From Aquimarina sp. RZ0 (GTDB lineage Bacteria > Bacteroidota > Bacteroidia > Flavobacteriales > Flavobacteriaceae), in contig NZ_VTZU01000008.1 in assembly GCF_008370685.1 (NCBI RefSeq), positions 62,001 through 126,000 of the forward strand: 64,000 nt of DNA. Reading direction: 5' to 3'. Positions 37,328 to 45,658 of the stretch are shown piece by piece. Made by a program: the position numbers and the translations under genes. Under the pieces are notes generated by a model that saw only the letters and a program-made list of their open reading frames with translations, had not been told where the DNA came from and searched no databases. Positions within the stretch are counted from its first letter, which is position 1, and each line of letters starts with the position of its first letter.

Positions 37328-38755
37328 ATGAATATAACTGCGCAATCAGTTTGGGATAATTGTCTGTCTTTTATAGAAGACAATATCACCCCACAGGCTT
37401 TCAAAACTTGGTTTGAACCAATCAAAGCTGTTAAGCTTACAGATAGCGCTCTAAGCATTCAGGTACCTAGTAAATTTTTTTATGAATGGCTAGAAGAACA
37501 TTATGTAAATCTTCTCAAAGTATCTCTCACTCGTGAATTAGGTGAAACTGCCAAATTGGTTTACATAATAAAAATGGAAAACACTTACGGCAATAAGAAA
37601 CCGTTTACTGAGAAAATACCAAGTGCTAATCGCACATCAGTAGGGTCACAAGAAGTAGATGTTCCTATAAAAAGTAAAAATCCTGAATTAAAAAATCCAT
37701 TCGTAATTCCTGGTATTAGAAATGTAAAAATTGAATCACAACTAAATCCTAGTTATAATTTTGAAAACTTCTTAGAAGGAGACTCTAATAGACTCGCAAG
37801 ATCTGCAGGCATGGCGGTTGCTAATAAACCCGGAGGAACTTCATTTAATCCATTATTAATATTTGGAGGAGTAGGATTAGGAAAGACTCATTTGGCACAC
37901 GCGATTGGTGTTAACATAAAAGATAATTACCCAGAAAAGACGGTTCTTTATATTTCTGCCGAAAAATTTACACAGCAATATATTGAATCCGTAAAAAAGA
38001 ATAATAGAAATGATTTTATACATTTCTACCAGATAATCGATGTATTGATTGTTGATGATATCCAGTTATTATCTGGCAAAGCAGGTACACAAGATGTGTT
38101 TTTTCACATTTTTAATCACTTGCACCAAAACGGTAAGCAAGTTATCCTGACCAGTGATAAAGCTCCTGTTGATATGCAAGATATCGAACAGCGATTACTT
38201 TCTCGTTTTAAATGGGGATTATCAGCAGAATTACACCAGCCGGATTTTGAAACCAGAATTTCTATCATAAAAAATAAATTATACCGTGATGGCGTAGAAA
38301 TGCCAGAAGATATTGTAGAATTTTTAGCAAACAATATTAAAACTAATATCCGTGAGCTCGAAGGGGCTATCATATCATTGATCGCTCATTCTTCCTTTAA
38401 CAAGAAGGACATTACCATTGATCTCGCTAAAGCAATTGTAGACAATTACGTTAAAAATACCAAAAGAGAAGTATCTATTGATTACATACAGAAAGTAGTT
38501 AGTGATTATTTTCAGATGGATGTAGAAACATTACAATCAAAAACCCGTAAACGCCACATTGTACAAGCACGTCAATTAGCTATGTTCTTTGCCAAAAAGC
38601 TAACCAAAGCCTCTCTGGCAAGTATAGGAACACAGATTGGTAAACGAGATCACGCAACCGTATTACATGCATGCAAAACTGTAGATAATTTATCTTCGAC
38701 AGATAAACAGTTTCGCAAATACGTTGAGGATCTAAGGAAAAAACTTACTTTATAA
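37328..38755 (+). CDS. dnaA: chromosomal replication initiator protein DnaA
   Basis: Initiates replication by melting the origin. 475 aa. Domain I begins VWDNCLSFIEDNITPQAFKTW. The AAA+ domain has Walker A GGVGLGKTH (residues 180-188) and Walker B VLIVDDIQLL. The C-terminal DNA-binding domain IV carries the signature GKRDHATVLHACKTV. It is followed after 12 bases by a low-MW phosphatase gene. The upstream gap lacks a recognisable DnaA-box cluster, so the origin need not be adjacent. Confidence 0.97.
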   Translation: MNITAQSVWDNCLSFIEDNITPQAFKTWFEPIKAVKLTDSALSIQVPSKFFYEWLEEHYVNLLKVSLTRELGETAKLVYIIKMENTYGNKKPFTEKIPSANRTSVGSQEVDVPIKSKNPELKNPFVIPGIRNVKIESQLNPSYNFENFLEGDSNRLARSAGMAVANKPGGTSFNPLLIFGGVGLGKTHLAHAIGVNIKDNYPEKTVLYISAEKFTQQYIESVKKNNRNDFIHFYQIIDVLIVDDIQLLSGKAGTQDVFFHIFNHLHQNGKQVILTSDKAPVDMQDIEQRLLSRFKWGLSAELHQPDFETRISIIKNKLYRDGVEMPEDIVEFLANNIKTNIRELEGAIISLIAHSSFNKKDITIDLAKAIVDNYVKNTKREVSIDYIQKVVSDYFQMDVETLQSKTRKRHIVQARQLAMFFAKKLTKASLASIGTQIGKRDHATVLHACKTVDNLSSTDKQFRKYVEDLRKKLTL

Positions 38756-38767
38756 CTTATCATTGAT

Positions 38768-39220
38768 ATGAAAATCAAAATCCTGATGGTTTGCCTTGGG
38801 AATATTTGCAGGTCGCCATTAGCTGAAGGAATCCTGAAATCAAAACTTGATCCCAATAAGTTTCAAATCGATTCTTGTGGCACCAGCAATTATCATATCG
38901 GAAAGAAACCAGATGTAAGATCTATTGAAATTGCAAAAAAATATGGTATTGATATCACCAATCAAAAAGCAGCACAATTCAAAATAAGCGATTTTGACAC
39001 GTATGATTTTATTTACCCAATGGATGATTCTAATTACAATACGATCCTCAAACTTGCCAGAAACAAAAAAGATACTGAAAAAGTAAAACTCATTTTAGAC
39101 GAAGCATATCCAAATCAAAAATTAGACGTTCCCGATCCATATTACGGAGGAGAACAAGGTTTTGAAGATGTATATCAAATGCTTGATAAAGCTTGCAGTG
39201 CTATATCAATAAAACTATGA
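38768..39220 (+). CDS. low-molecular-weight protein tyrosine phosphatase
   Basis: 150 aa. The P-loop CLGNICRS gives nucleophile Cys9 and Arg15; the general acid is in VPDPYYGG. The family acts on phosphotyrosine or arsenate, and the DPYY motif favours phosphatase. It has no signal peptide. Twelve bases downstream of dnaA, probably one transcript. No BY-kinase or exopolysaccharide partner is nearby. Confidence 0.93.
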   Translation: MKIKILMVCLGNICRSPLAEGILKSKLDPNKFQIDSCGTSNYHIGKKPDVRSIEIAKKYGIDITNQKAAQFKISDFDTYDFIYPMDDSNYNTILKLARNKKDTEKVKLILDEAYPNQKLDVPDPYYGGEQGFEDVYQMLDKACSAISIKL

Positions 39221-39779
39221 CAAAATCCTTATCTCATAAAATAAAATTTTTGTATATTTAACACTATACCTCTCTTAAAATCATATAGTTATAAATTGAA
39301 TTTGTTTTTTTTAAGTCTACAATCCATCAATAGTACAATCTAGTGTTCAAAATATACATTTAGAAAAATTCGCCACTAAGCTAACAGTACTTGAAGGAAT
39401 AAAGAATTTATATAAACAACCATTCAAAAACATACAGAGAGTTTTAAAAAAGCGAGTGCTATTTTTTATCTCATCTCTTTGACAAACTACCTCGGGGCAA
39501 GCCCACGAGGCATTTATTGAAAAAAAAAAAAACATTTTGATTTCGAGGCAAGCCTCGGAGCATTTAAATCTCGATTATCGAGTAAAATGTATTAATATTG
39601 ACTTTAGTAAAAAAAATTAGTAGTATTGCAACATAACCATCTATAAAAACGCAAGTACAGGGAAAATAATTTGACCAATACAATATTAGGTTCACTACCC
39701 AAAGAACTATATTGTATCAAAGTTGTTGGTATAAATTAAAAATGAGCTTAACCAAAAATTAGTTATTAAATCAAAAACT
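39221..39779. other. 559-base intergenic region with repeat copy 3
   Basis: Contains the triple-hairpin repeat at 39484-39587 and a 9-bp inverted repeat ATACAATAT/ATATTGTAT (39678-39686, 39709-39717). The first 260 bases include a start-less open stretch but nothing recognised as coding. Confidence 0.6.
39484..39587 (+). repeat. dispersed triple-hairpin intergenic repeat, copy 3 (near consensus)
   Basis: Best-preserved copy. Hairpin 1 has arms CCTCGGGG / CCCACGAGG with an A bulge and loop CAAG; hairpin 2 is CGAGGC-AA-GCCTCG; hairpin 3 is CTCGAT-T-ATCGAG. Hairpins 1 and 2 are each followed by GCATTTA, so the element itself is a tandem duplication of one hairpin plus tail. An A13 tract lies between hairpins 1 and 2. 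Ends GTAAAA. Confidence 0.9.
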
Positions 39780-40511
39780 ATGGAATCCAAACCCCTAGAT
39801 CCTAAAGGAAAACTATATTTAATACCCACCAGATTAGGTGATGATGTACCGCTCGAGGTATTACCGATATCAATCAAAAAGGTATTAGAACAAGTAAATC
39901 ATTATATTGTAGAAAACGAAAAACCTGCTCGCAGGTTTATCAAGAAAGTAAGTCCCAGCAAATCCCAACGATCTCTTATAATACATACTGTAAACAAATA
40001 CACAGATGCTACAGAGATTCCCACATACCTCAATCCTTGCCTCAATGGACAATCTATAGGACTATTATCGGATGCAGGATGCCCAGGTATTGCTGATCCT
40101 GGTGCAGAGGTAGTAAGACTTGCTCATGAAAAAGGAATACAAGTCACACCATTAGTAGGACCTTCCTCTATCTTATTAGCAATGATGAGTAGCGGCATGA
40201 ATGGTCAAAGTTTTTCTTTTAACGGCTATTTACCTATAGACAAGAACGAAAGAAAAGCCACTATTAAAAACCTAGAAAAAAACTCTTTGGAAAAAAATCA
40301 GTCACAAATTTTTATAGAAACTCCCTATAGAAATGATAAAATGTTAGATGATCTAAAATCTATTCTGCATCCCAGTACCAGATTATGCATTGCCAGCGAC
40401 ATCACATTAACCACAGAATATATCGTTACCAAAACTATCGAGGATTGGAAAAATGAAGAAATAGAATTACATAAAAAACCTACAATTTTTATTATCCAAA
40501 GGGATTATTAA
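39780..40511 (+). CDS. SAM-dependent methyltransferase, tetrapyrrole-methylase/RsmI-like
   Basis: 243 aa. It matches the tetrapyrrole-methylase fold: LYLIPTRLGDD near the N-terminus, and GLLSDAGCPGIADPGAEVVRLAHEKG followed by VTPLVGPSSILLAMMSSGMNGQSFSFNGYLP. RsmI methylates the 2'-O of C1402 in 16S rRNA. Bacteroidota carry this shorter relative as well as true RsmI, so the substrate is uncertain. Monocistronic, about 190 bases after repeat copy 3. The protein is complete, with a consistent C-terminal ETPYRN segment. Confidence 0.85.
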   Translation: MESKPLDPKGKLYLIPTRLGDDVPLEVLPISIKKVLEQVNHYIVENEKPARRFIKKVSPSKSQRSLIIHTVNKYTDATEIPTYLNPCLNGQSIGLLSDAGCPGIADPGAEVVRLAHEKGIQVTPLVGPSSILLAMMSSGMNGQSFSFNGYLPIDKNERKATIKNLEKNSLEKNQSQIFIETPYRNDKMLDDLKSILHPSTRLCIASDITLTTEYIVTKTIEDWKNEEIELHKKPTIFIIQRDY

Positions 40512-40553
40512 AAAAAATCCTAAACCCTGTTTTAAAACGATAAAGATCTTTAC

Positions 40554-41219
40554 TTAATCAAGATAAGCTTTCGCTTTTCTTTCAGGAAACACATATGATG
40601 TATCATATCCCGCGAATCGTTTCATATAATAACGAATTGTGGTTCCAAAAGCATCAGCAAAACCTTCTACGCCACCACTCCTGAGGTATTTTTTTACAGC
40701 TCCAGGCCCCGAAAGGTGCGCTGCTGCCAGTATACCTGATTCTGTTACCTCTACACCATTCATTCTTCTACCTACAAACCACTTAATATCTCTACGCAAG
40801 ATCCACTTATTTCTGGAGAGATTAGCATAAAAAGCTTTTTCCTGCAATTCTGGGTTATTTAAAAAAGAATTCTTATCCTTAATTCCGATAAGCGCAAGAG
40901 TCCCTTTACCAAACTGATATTTACCTAAATACCCAAACTGATTAACCACTCCATAATTCCCACGAGATTCTTTAAAAGCAACAGCCTCTTTAAAACCTAC
41001 ATAGGATCTCCCTAATTTTGGAGCTACAAACATCTCTTCAGAAGTATCGCTCTCTATCACGTTATCTTCTATCTCATTAAAATTAGGAGCTATATAGTAA
41101 AGATCTAAACCTTCAGTACTATATAAACCTAAATCTACATGATTTTCTGACGTAAAACTTACTAATGCCACACCCCCAACTGTAAGAACTACTGACAATC
41201 CAACTATCTTTTTTATCAT
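40554..41219 (-). CDS. lysozyme-like / transglycosylase-fold envelope protein
   Basis: 221 aa with an N-terminal hydrophobic signal or anchor (MIKKIVGLSVVLTVGGVALVSF). The conserved segment AVAFKESRGNYGVVNQFGYLGKYQFGKGTLALIGI follows the pattern of the lysozyme-like superfamily, where a Glu in 'ESxG(N)Y' is catalytic; the Glu here is in FKESRGNY. The C-terminus is AHLSGPGAVKKYLRSGG. It probably cleaves or binds peptidoglycan. Monocistronic; the direction and a -7 box at 41281-41288 support transcription from the right. Confidence 0.65.
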   Translation of the reverse strand: MIKKIVGLSVVLTVGGVALVSFTSENHVDLGLYSTEGLDLYYIAPNFNEIEDNVIESDTSEEMFVAPKLGRSYVGFKEAVAFKESRGNYGVVNQFGYLGKYQFGKGTLALIGIKDKNSFLNNPELQEKAFYANLSRNKWILRRDIKWFVGRRMNGVEVTESGILAAAHLSGPGAVKKYLRSGGVEGFADAFGTTIRYYMKRFAGYDTSYVFPERKAKAYLD

Positions 41220-41550
41220 ATAAAAAATTTCTAAGTAGACATCAAAAACGACGTTCCCCTCTACTTAAATTTTAGCGGTGCAAAGATACAACCTTTTTCA
41301 AAACGATAAAAGCTCAATTGTTAAAATATTAAAATTCTGGAAAACAGCTATTTAAAATTAAAAATGTATTAAAAAAATAATTAAAGGGCGCTACGAAAAG
41401 GATTGAAATCAGGGGTTCAGCTTACTTTCTGATTTTTTTTTACTCCCCTAAAAACATTCCTAACTCACAAAAACATTTTTTATTTTGTTAATAACTTTAA
41501 AAAAAAAGATCTATTAGACGTTAAAAAAAACATTTTTTTCCTACAAAAAA
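41220..41550. other. 331-base AT-rich gap between lysozyme-like gene and mltG
   Basis: Holds the -7 box at 41281. Also seen is AAATCAG/CTGATTT around a 16-base loop (about 41405-41434) with a T run, but no gene upstream of it on that strand. Otherwise nothing recognised. Confidence 0.5.
41281..41288 (-). promoter_or_regulatory. -7 promoter element of the lysozyme-like gene
   Basis: Minus-strand TATCTTTG exact TAnnTTTG match, 61 bases upstream of the start codon at 41219. -33 box not evident. Confidence 0.45.
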
Positions 41551-42594
41551 CTATCGTTTCACACCTTGTTTATTGATCCAATTTACATATTGTTTTTTAT
41601 TTCGATTATGCTGCGCAATAGTTTTTGCAAATTTGTGATAACCAAAATTCTCTACATTGGCTACAAAAAAGTAATACTCATGCTTTTCATAATTAAGAAC
41701 AGCATCAATTGAAGAAATATCAGGCATTGCAATTGGTCCTGGAGGTAAGCCTCCATATTTATAGGTATTATACGGACTATCAAGCTCTAAATCTTTATAC
41801 AATACCCGCTTAATAACAGCCTCCCAATCACCTCTATGCTTTTTTATAGCATAAATTACAGTAGGATCTGCATCTAATCTCCAGCCATTGTTATAACGAT
41901 TCAGATATACACCAGCTACTCTGGGGCGTTCATCAACCTTGGCCGTCTCTTTCTGTACAATGGAAGCCACAACCACTACCTCAGTAGGAGATAACCCTAT
42001 TTCTTTTGCTTTCGCTCTTCTTACTTTGTTCCAGAATCGATTATACTCCTTAAGCATTCTCTCCCTAAATTGTACTGCTGATGTATTCCAAAAAAACTCA
42101 TATTTATTCGGAATATACATTGCCAATGCAGTATCCTCTGTAAATTCATTTTCCTTTACAAAAGTTTCATCTTTAAAAACTTTGATTAATGAGATGCTAT
42201 CAGCTTCTATTTGTTTCGAAATTCTACCGGCCAAATCCTCTAATCTATCCTGATTATTAAAACTTAATTGAATTGGAGTATTTTTACTTCTCAGCACTCC
42301 TATAATCTCATTATTATTTAATCCTTGTTTTAATATATAACGACCTGCTTTGATATTTTTTATATACCCTTTCTTATCCGCAATCTTATCAAAACCAAAA
42401 GGATCTTTTAACAGGGGATGTATCAATGTTTTTAATTTTGGATATGTGGTTCCTGTAGGAATAATAAGAACCGTACTTTCTGAATCAAAATTAGTGTTAG
42501 GAGAGAAAACAGTCTGATACACATAATATGCAAACAACCCTCCACCTACTAATCCTAATAAGGCAATTAACAATAATATTCTTTTAATGTACAT
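41551..42594 (-). CDS. mltG: endolytic transglycosylase MltG
   Basis: Cleaves nascent peptidoglycan strands at the inner membrane and sets glycan length. 347 aa with one N-terminal transmembrane helix (about residues 6-27). The YceG domain has the catalytic Glu in VASIVQKETAKVDERPRVAGVYLNR and the family-typical LDADPTVIYAI and DSPYNTYKYGGLPPGPI. Its start overlaps the GNAT gene by 11 bases. Last gene of dapF-GNAT-mltG. Confidence 0.95.
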   Translation of the reverse strand: MYIKRILLLIALLGLVGGGLFAYYVYQTVFSPNTNFDSESTVLIIPTGTTYPKLKTLIHPLLKDPFGFDKIADKKGYIKNIKAGRYILKQGLNNNEIIGVLRSKNTPIQLSFNNQDRLEDLAGRISKQIEADSISLIKVFKDETFVKENEFTEDTALAMYIPNKYEFFWNTSAVQFRERMLKEYNRFWNKVRRAKAKEIGLSPTEVVVVASIVQKETAKVDERPRVAGVYLNRYNNGWRLDADPTVIYAIKKHRGDWEAVIKRVLYKDLELDSPYNTYKYGGLPPGPIAMPDISSIDAVLNYEKHEYYFFVANVENFGYHKFAKTIAQHNRNKKQYVNWINKQGVKR

Positions 42595-43111
42595 ATATTA
42601 ATTGATATAAAAATTCATCTTTATACTCATTCCCCACAAGATTCCATTCTTTTTTTACTCCTATTTTCTGAAAACCCGCACCTTCAAACAATTTTATACT
42701 AGCTATATTATCGTCTACAACATTGGCATATAATTGATGGAGACGAAGGTGAGTCTTACCATATTTTAGCACAAGCCCCAGAGCTTCTCTACCATACCCT
42801 TTTCTTCGATGCGACTCTTCGACAATAAGTATACCTACTCCTGCCCTGTGATGAGTGGGATTAAAATCAAATAAATCAATAAGACCTAAACACCTATGAT
42901 CATTAGTACAAATCATTAATCTCAATTGTTTAGCCTCATAGATATCCTGATGTGCATTTTCTAAATATTGTTTGATCAAAAATCTGGAATAGGGAGTTTG
43001 AGTCGTACTCATTTCCCAGATTCGTTCATCATTTTCTATTAGGTAAATAAAATCTAGATCTTCTGGCTCGAGTGCCCGTAAATAAATATGCTCGCCTTTT
43101 AGTGTTAACAT
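42584..43111 (-). CDS. GNAT acetyltransferase, RimJ/RimL type
   Basis: 175 aa. It starts LTLKGEHIYLRALEPEDLDFIY, typical of RimJ/RimL-like N-acetyltransferases that modify protein N-termini or small molecules; the acetyl-CoA loop is EESHRRKGYGREAL and the C-terminal NIASIKLFEGAGFQ motif is present. It overlaps dapF by 7 bases and mltG by 11, a tight three-gene operon. Substrate unknown. Confidence 0.9.
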   Translation of the reverse strand: MLTLKGEHIYLRALEPEDLDFIYLIENDERIWEMSTTQTPYSRFLIKQYLENAHQDIYEAKQLRLMICTNDHRCLGLIDLFDFNPTHHRAGVGILIVEESHRRKGYGREALGLVLKYGKTHLRLHQLYANVVDDNIASIKLFEGAGFQKIGVKKEWNLVGNEYKDEFLYQLIYVH

Positions 43112-43890
43112 TCAATACTTCCTTTAAAAACTAAAGCTGCCGGACCAATAAGAAAAACATCTTTATATCCCCCAACGGTTTCTCGAAAAGTCACTTTCAA
43201 TTCCCCTCCTGGAGTTTTTATAACCACTTCTTCTTCTGCTGTTTTTTTTGTGGCGTGCATTGACAACGCAACAGCCGTTACTCCGGTTCCGCAAGATAAA
43301 GTTTCATCCTCAACACCTCTCTCATAAGTCCTCACAGCAAAGACATTATTCTCTTGCTGTTCTACAAAATTAACATTACTTCCGGTTTCAAAATATGGAG
43401 CACCATTTCTAATTTTACGCCCTATAGTAGCAACATCATATTTTTCTATATCCTGAACCATGGTGACATGATGTGGAGAGCCTGTATCTAAAAATAAATG
43501 AGAATCATATTTTTGTATAGAAGTGATATCTTGCATCTGCAAATGAACAAGCCCCTCTTTAATTTCGGCTTTATGCTTTCCATCAATCGCAGTAAAAGTT
43601 GCTTTATCCTTTATTATCTCAAGAAAAGCAGCAAAAGCTACCAAACACCTGCCGCCATTACCACACATAGAACTTTCATTACCATCTGCATTAAAATACA
43701 CCATTGTAAAATCATCTTCTGTATTCTGAGGAAGTTCTAACAGCATCAAACCATCTGCCCCTATCCCAAATTTTCTGTCACAAAGTCGTGCAAATAGTTT
43801 GGTATTATTTTTGGATACGATGGATTGTCTGTTATCAATAATAACAAAATCATTACCTGTTCCTTGGTATTTATAAAAAGTAAGGTTCAT
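43105..43890 (-). CDS. dapF: diaminopimelate epimerase
   Basis: Interconverts LL- and meso-diaminopimelate for peptidoglycan and lysine. 261 aa from ATG 43890, giving MNLTFYKYQGTGNDF at the family position. An in-frame extension of 88 residues upstream is excluded because it has no family similarity and would run over the divergent degP start. The two catalytic cysteines are Cys76 (MCGNGGR) and the one in LSCGTGVTA. First gene of the dapF-GNAT-mltG operon with a -7 box at 43913. Confidence 0.96.
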   Translation of the reverse strand: MNLTFYKYQGTGNDFVIIDNRQSIVSKNNTKLFARLCDRKFGIGADGLMLLELPQNTEDDFTMVYFNADGNESSMCGNGGRCLVAFAAFLEIIKDKATFTAIDGKHKAEIKEGLVHLQMQDITSIQKYDSHLFLDTGSPHHVTMVQDIEKYDVATIGRKIRNGAPYFETGSNVNFVEQQENNVFAVRTYERGVEDETLSCGTGVTAVALSMHATKKTAEEEVVIKTPGGELKVTFRETVGGYKDVFLIGPAALVFKGSIEC

Positions 43891-43912
43891 TACATTTAAT
43901 CTATTAAGGCAA

Positions 43913-43920
43913 CAAAGGTA
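43913..43920 (-). promoter_or_regulatory. -7 promoter element of dapF
   Basis: Minus-strand TACCTTTG exact TAnnTTTG match ending 22 bases before ATG 43890. It also argues for that start codon over the longer reading frame. Confidence 0.55.
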
Positions 43921-44053
43921 CAAAGAATGTAAAAATAATACTGCTGTTAACAGCACGTTAAATATGTGAAAAAAACATACTATAATTGTAATTTTAAAAG
44001 TTATAGAGAGTCTATTATAGAGAACTATTATAATTAAACAAAAAGAAAAGAAG

Positions 44054-45472
44054 ATGAAAAGATTTTTGAACTTATTGGTTATTGCTATTCTAGCTGGAGG
44101 ATTAACATTAGGAGCGTACAAATTATTTTTGGAACCTGATCCTGTTGTTATCACTCAAAATAATACAAAACCAGAAGCAAGTCTTATACCAGCCACATAC
44201 TCATCAACAAATTTGAATACTGCAAACACGAATGTAGATTTTACAGTGGCCGCAGAAAAAACCGTAAATGCTGTAGTCCACGTAAAACAGTATGGAATTA
44301 CCAAAACTCCAAGGAATCTTATGGAGTTTTTTAGAAATGGCGGTTCTACCGAAAGAAGAATTCAGGGAGCTGGATCGGGAGTAATTATTACTGAGGATGG
44401 TTATATTGTAACAAATAATCACGTAATTGATGGAGCTACTGATCTGGAGGTCACTCTAAATGACAACAAATCATACAAAGCTGAAATCGTAGGTACTGCA
44501 AAGCAATACGACATAGCATTACTTAAGATTAACACGGATAAAAAGTTGTCATATATACCTTTTGGGGATTCTAATTCTGCTAAAATCGGAGAGTGGGTAT
44601 TAGCTGTTGGGAACCCTTTTAATCTAACTTCTACAGTAACTGCCGGTATTATTAGTGCCAAATCAAGAGACCTCAATGAATATGATGAAGATATTCAATC
44701 TTTTATACAAACAGATGCTGCAATCAATCCAGGAAATAGTGGTGGTGCTTTGGTAAACACAAAAGGAGAATTGATTGGTATCAACACAGCAATTACATCA
44801 CAAACAGGAAGCTATGTAGGATATGCCTTTGCTGTTCCATCTAATAATGCTCGCAAAATTGTAGAAGATATTCTGGAATTTGGAGATGTACAAAGAGGAA
44901 TTTTAGGAATACGAGGTGGAACTATAAACCCGCAAGCTATGGAAGAATTTGGTATTTCTGTTTCTCAGGGAGTTCTAATTGCAGATGTAGAAGAAGATAG
45001 TGGCGCAAAAAAAGCTGGCCTTAAAAAAGGAGATGTTATCAGAGAAATAGATGGATTACCAATACGTAAATTTTCTGATCTAACCGGGTATGTTAATAGC
45101 AAAAGCCCTAATGATATAATCAACGTTAAGGTTATAAGAAAAAATGATGAACTAAACCTACCCGTAAAATTATCTAAATATATAATTCAGCGATATAAAA
45201 TTGAAGATGTTGGTGTAGAAGTAGCTAATCCAAATAAAGAATATCTAGAAAAATTCAATCTGGATCATGGTGTTATCATTAGTAAAGCACTAAGCCCTAA
45301 AATGCAACGATATAACCTGGAAGGTTTAATTATTAGTGAAATTGATGGTAAAAAGGTAAAAAACGTACTAGAAGTAAAACAAATTATAGAAAGTAAGTTT
45401 CCGGAAGATGATATAACCATCAGTCTTATTAATAGCGATGGTGAAAAACGTGAATTTGTTTTTCAGAATTAG
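44054..45472 (+). CDS. DegP/HtrA-family periplasmic serine protease
   Basis: 472 aa envelope quality-control protease. One N-terminal hydrophobic segment (about residues 5-22) serves as signal or anchor. The trypsin-like domain has His123 (VTNNHVIDG), Asp153 (YDIALLKI) and Ser229 (NPGNSGGAL). Two PDZ domains follow (about 285-370 and 385-470). Many Bacteroidota annotate it Do/DegQ; the paralogue cannot be assigned. Divergent from dapF and closed by a strong terminator at 45497-45533. Confidence 0.94.
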   Translation: MKRFLNLLVIAILAGGLTLGAYKLFLEPDPVVITQNNTKPEASLIPATYSSTNLNTANTNVDFTVAAEKTVNAVVHVKQYGITKTPRNLMEFFRNGGSTERRIQGAGSGVIITEDGYIVTNNHVIDGATDLEVTLNDNKSYKAEIVGTAKQYDIALLKINTDKKLSYIPFGDSNSAKIGEWVLAVGNPFNLTSTVTAGIISAKSRDLNEYDEDIQSFIQTDAAINPGNSGGALVNTKGELIGINTAITSQTGSYVGYAFAVPSNNARKIVEDILEFGDVQRGILGIRGGTINPQAMEEFGISVSQGVLIADVEEDSGAKKAGLKKGDVIREIDGLPIRKFSDLTGYVNSKSPNDIINVKVIRKNDELNLPVKLSKYIIQRYKIEDVGVEVANPNKEYLEKFNLDHGVIISKALSPKMQRYNLEGLIISEIDGKKVKNVLEVKQIIESKFPEDDITISLINSDGEKREFVFQN

Positions 45473-45496
45473 ATAAAGAACACATTATAAACAGAT

Positions 45497-45533
45497 AATC
45501 CCATTACCTTTAATTTGGTAATGGGATTTTTTT
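45497..45533 (+). terminator. Rho-independent terminator after the DegP-like gene
   Basis: Perfect 12-bp arms AATCCCATTACC / GGTAATGGGATT with an 8-base loop followed by seven Ts, 24 bases beyond the stop codon. Confidence 0.93.
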
Positions 45534-45568
45534 ATATAAAAAGACTTTACGAAAACGTTTGAAATTTA

Positions 45569-45576
45569 TATTTTTG
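45569..45576 (+). promoter_or_regulatory. -7 promoter element of the GAPDH gene
   Basis: TATTTTTG exact TAnnTTTG match located 82 bases upstream of the GAPDH ATG and upstream of repeat copy 4, which would therefore be transcribed in the 5' leader. No TTG at ideal -33 spacing. Confidence 0.5.
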
Positions 45577-45601
45577 CGCGAAATTTCAAGATTATAAAAC
45601 A

Positions 45602-45648
45602 CCTCGAGGCAAGCCTCGCAGCATTTAAATCTCGATTATCGAGCAAAA
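45602..45648 (+). repeat. dispersed hairpin repeat, copy 4 (truncated; hairpins 2 and 3 only)
   Basis: Begins CCTCGAGGC and contains hairpin 2 (CGAGGC-AA-GCCTCG), the AGCATTTAAAT spacer and hairpin 3 (CTCGATTATCGAG), ending in AAAAAAA. Hairpin 1 and the A-rich linker are missing. It lies between the GAPDH promoter box and its start codon. Confidence 0.85.
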
Positions 45649-45658
45649 AAAATACACT

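Noticed and set aside
39330..39482. Open stretch reading HLEKFATKLTVLEGIKNLYK in the gap before repeat copy 3
   Set aside because: No start codon, preceded by a stop, and no recognisable family; treated as chance or an unidentifiable remnant.
41405..41434. Hairpin plus T run read as a terminator
   Set aside because: On the strand where the T run follows, there is no gene immediately upstream, and the stem is only 7 bp.
43891..44154. 88-residue N-terminal extension of dapF
   Set aside because: Hydrophobic, not part of the family, and it would overlap the divergent DegP-like gene; ATG 43890 fits the family and the -7 box.
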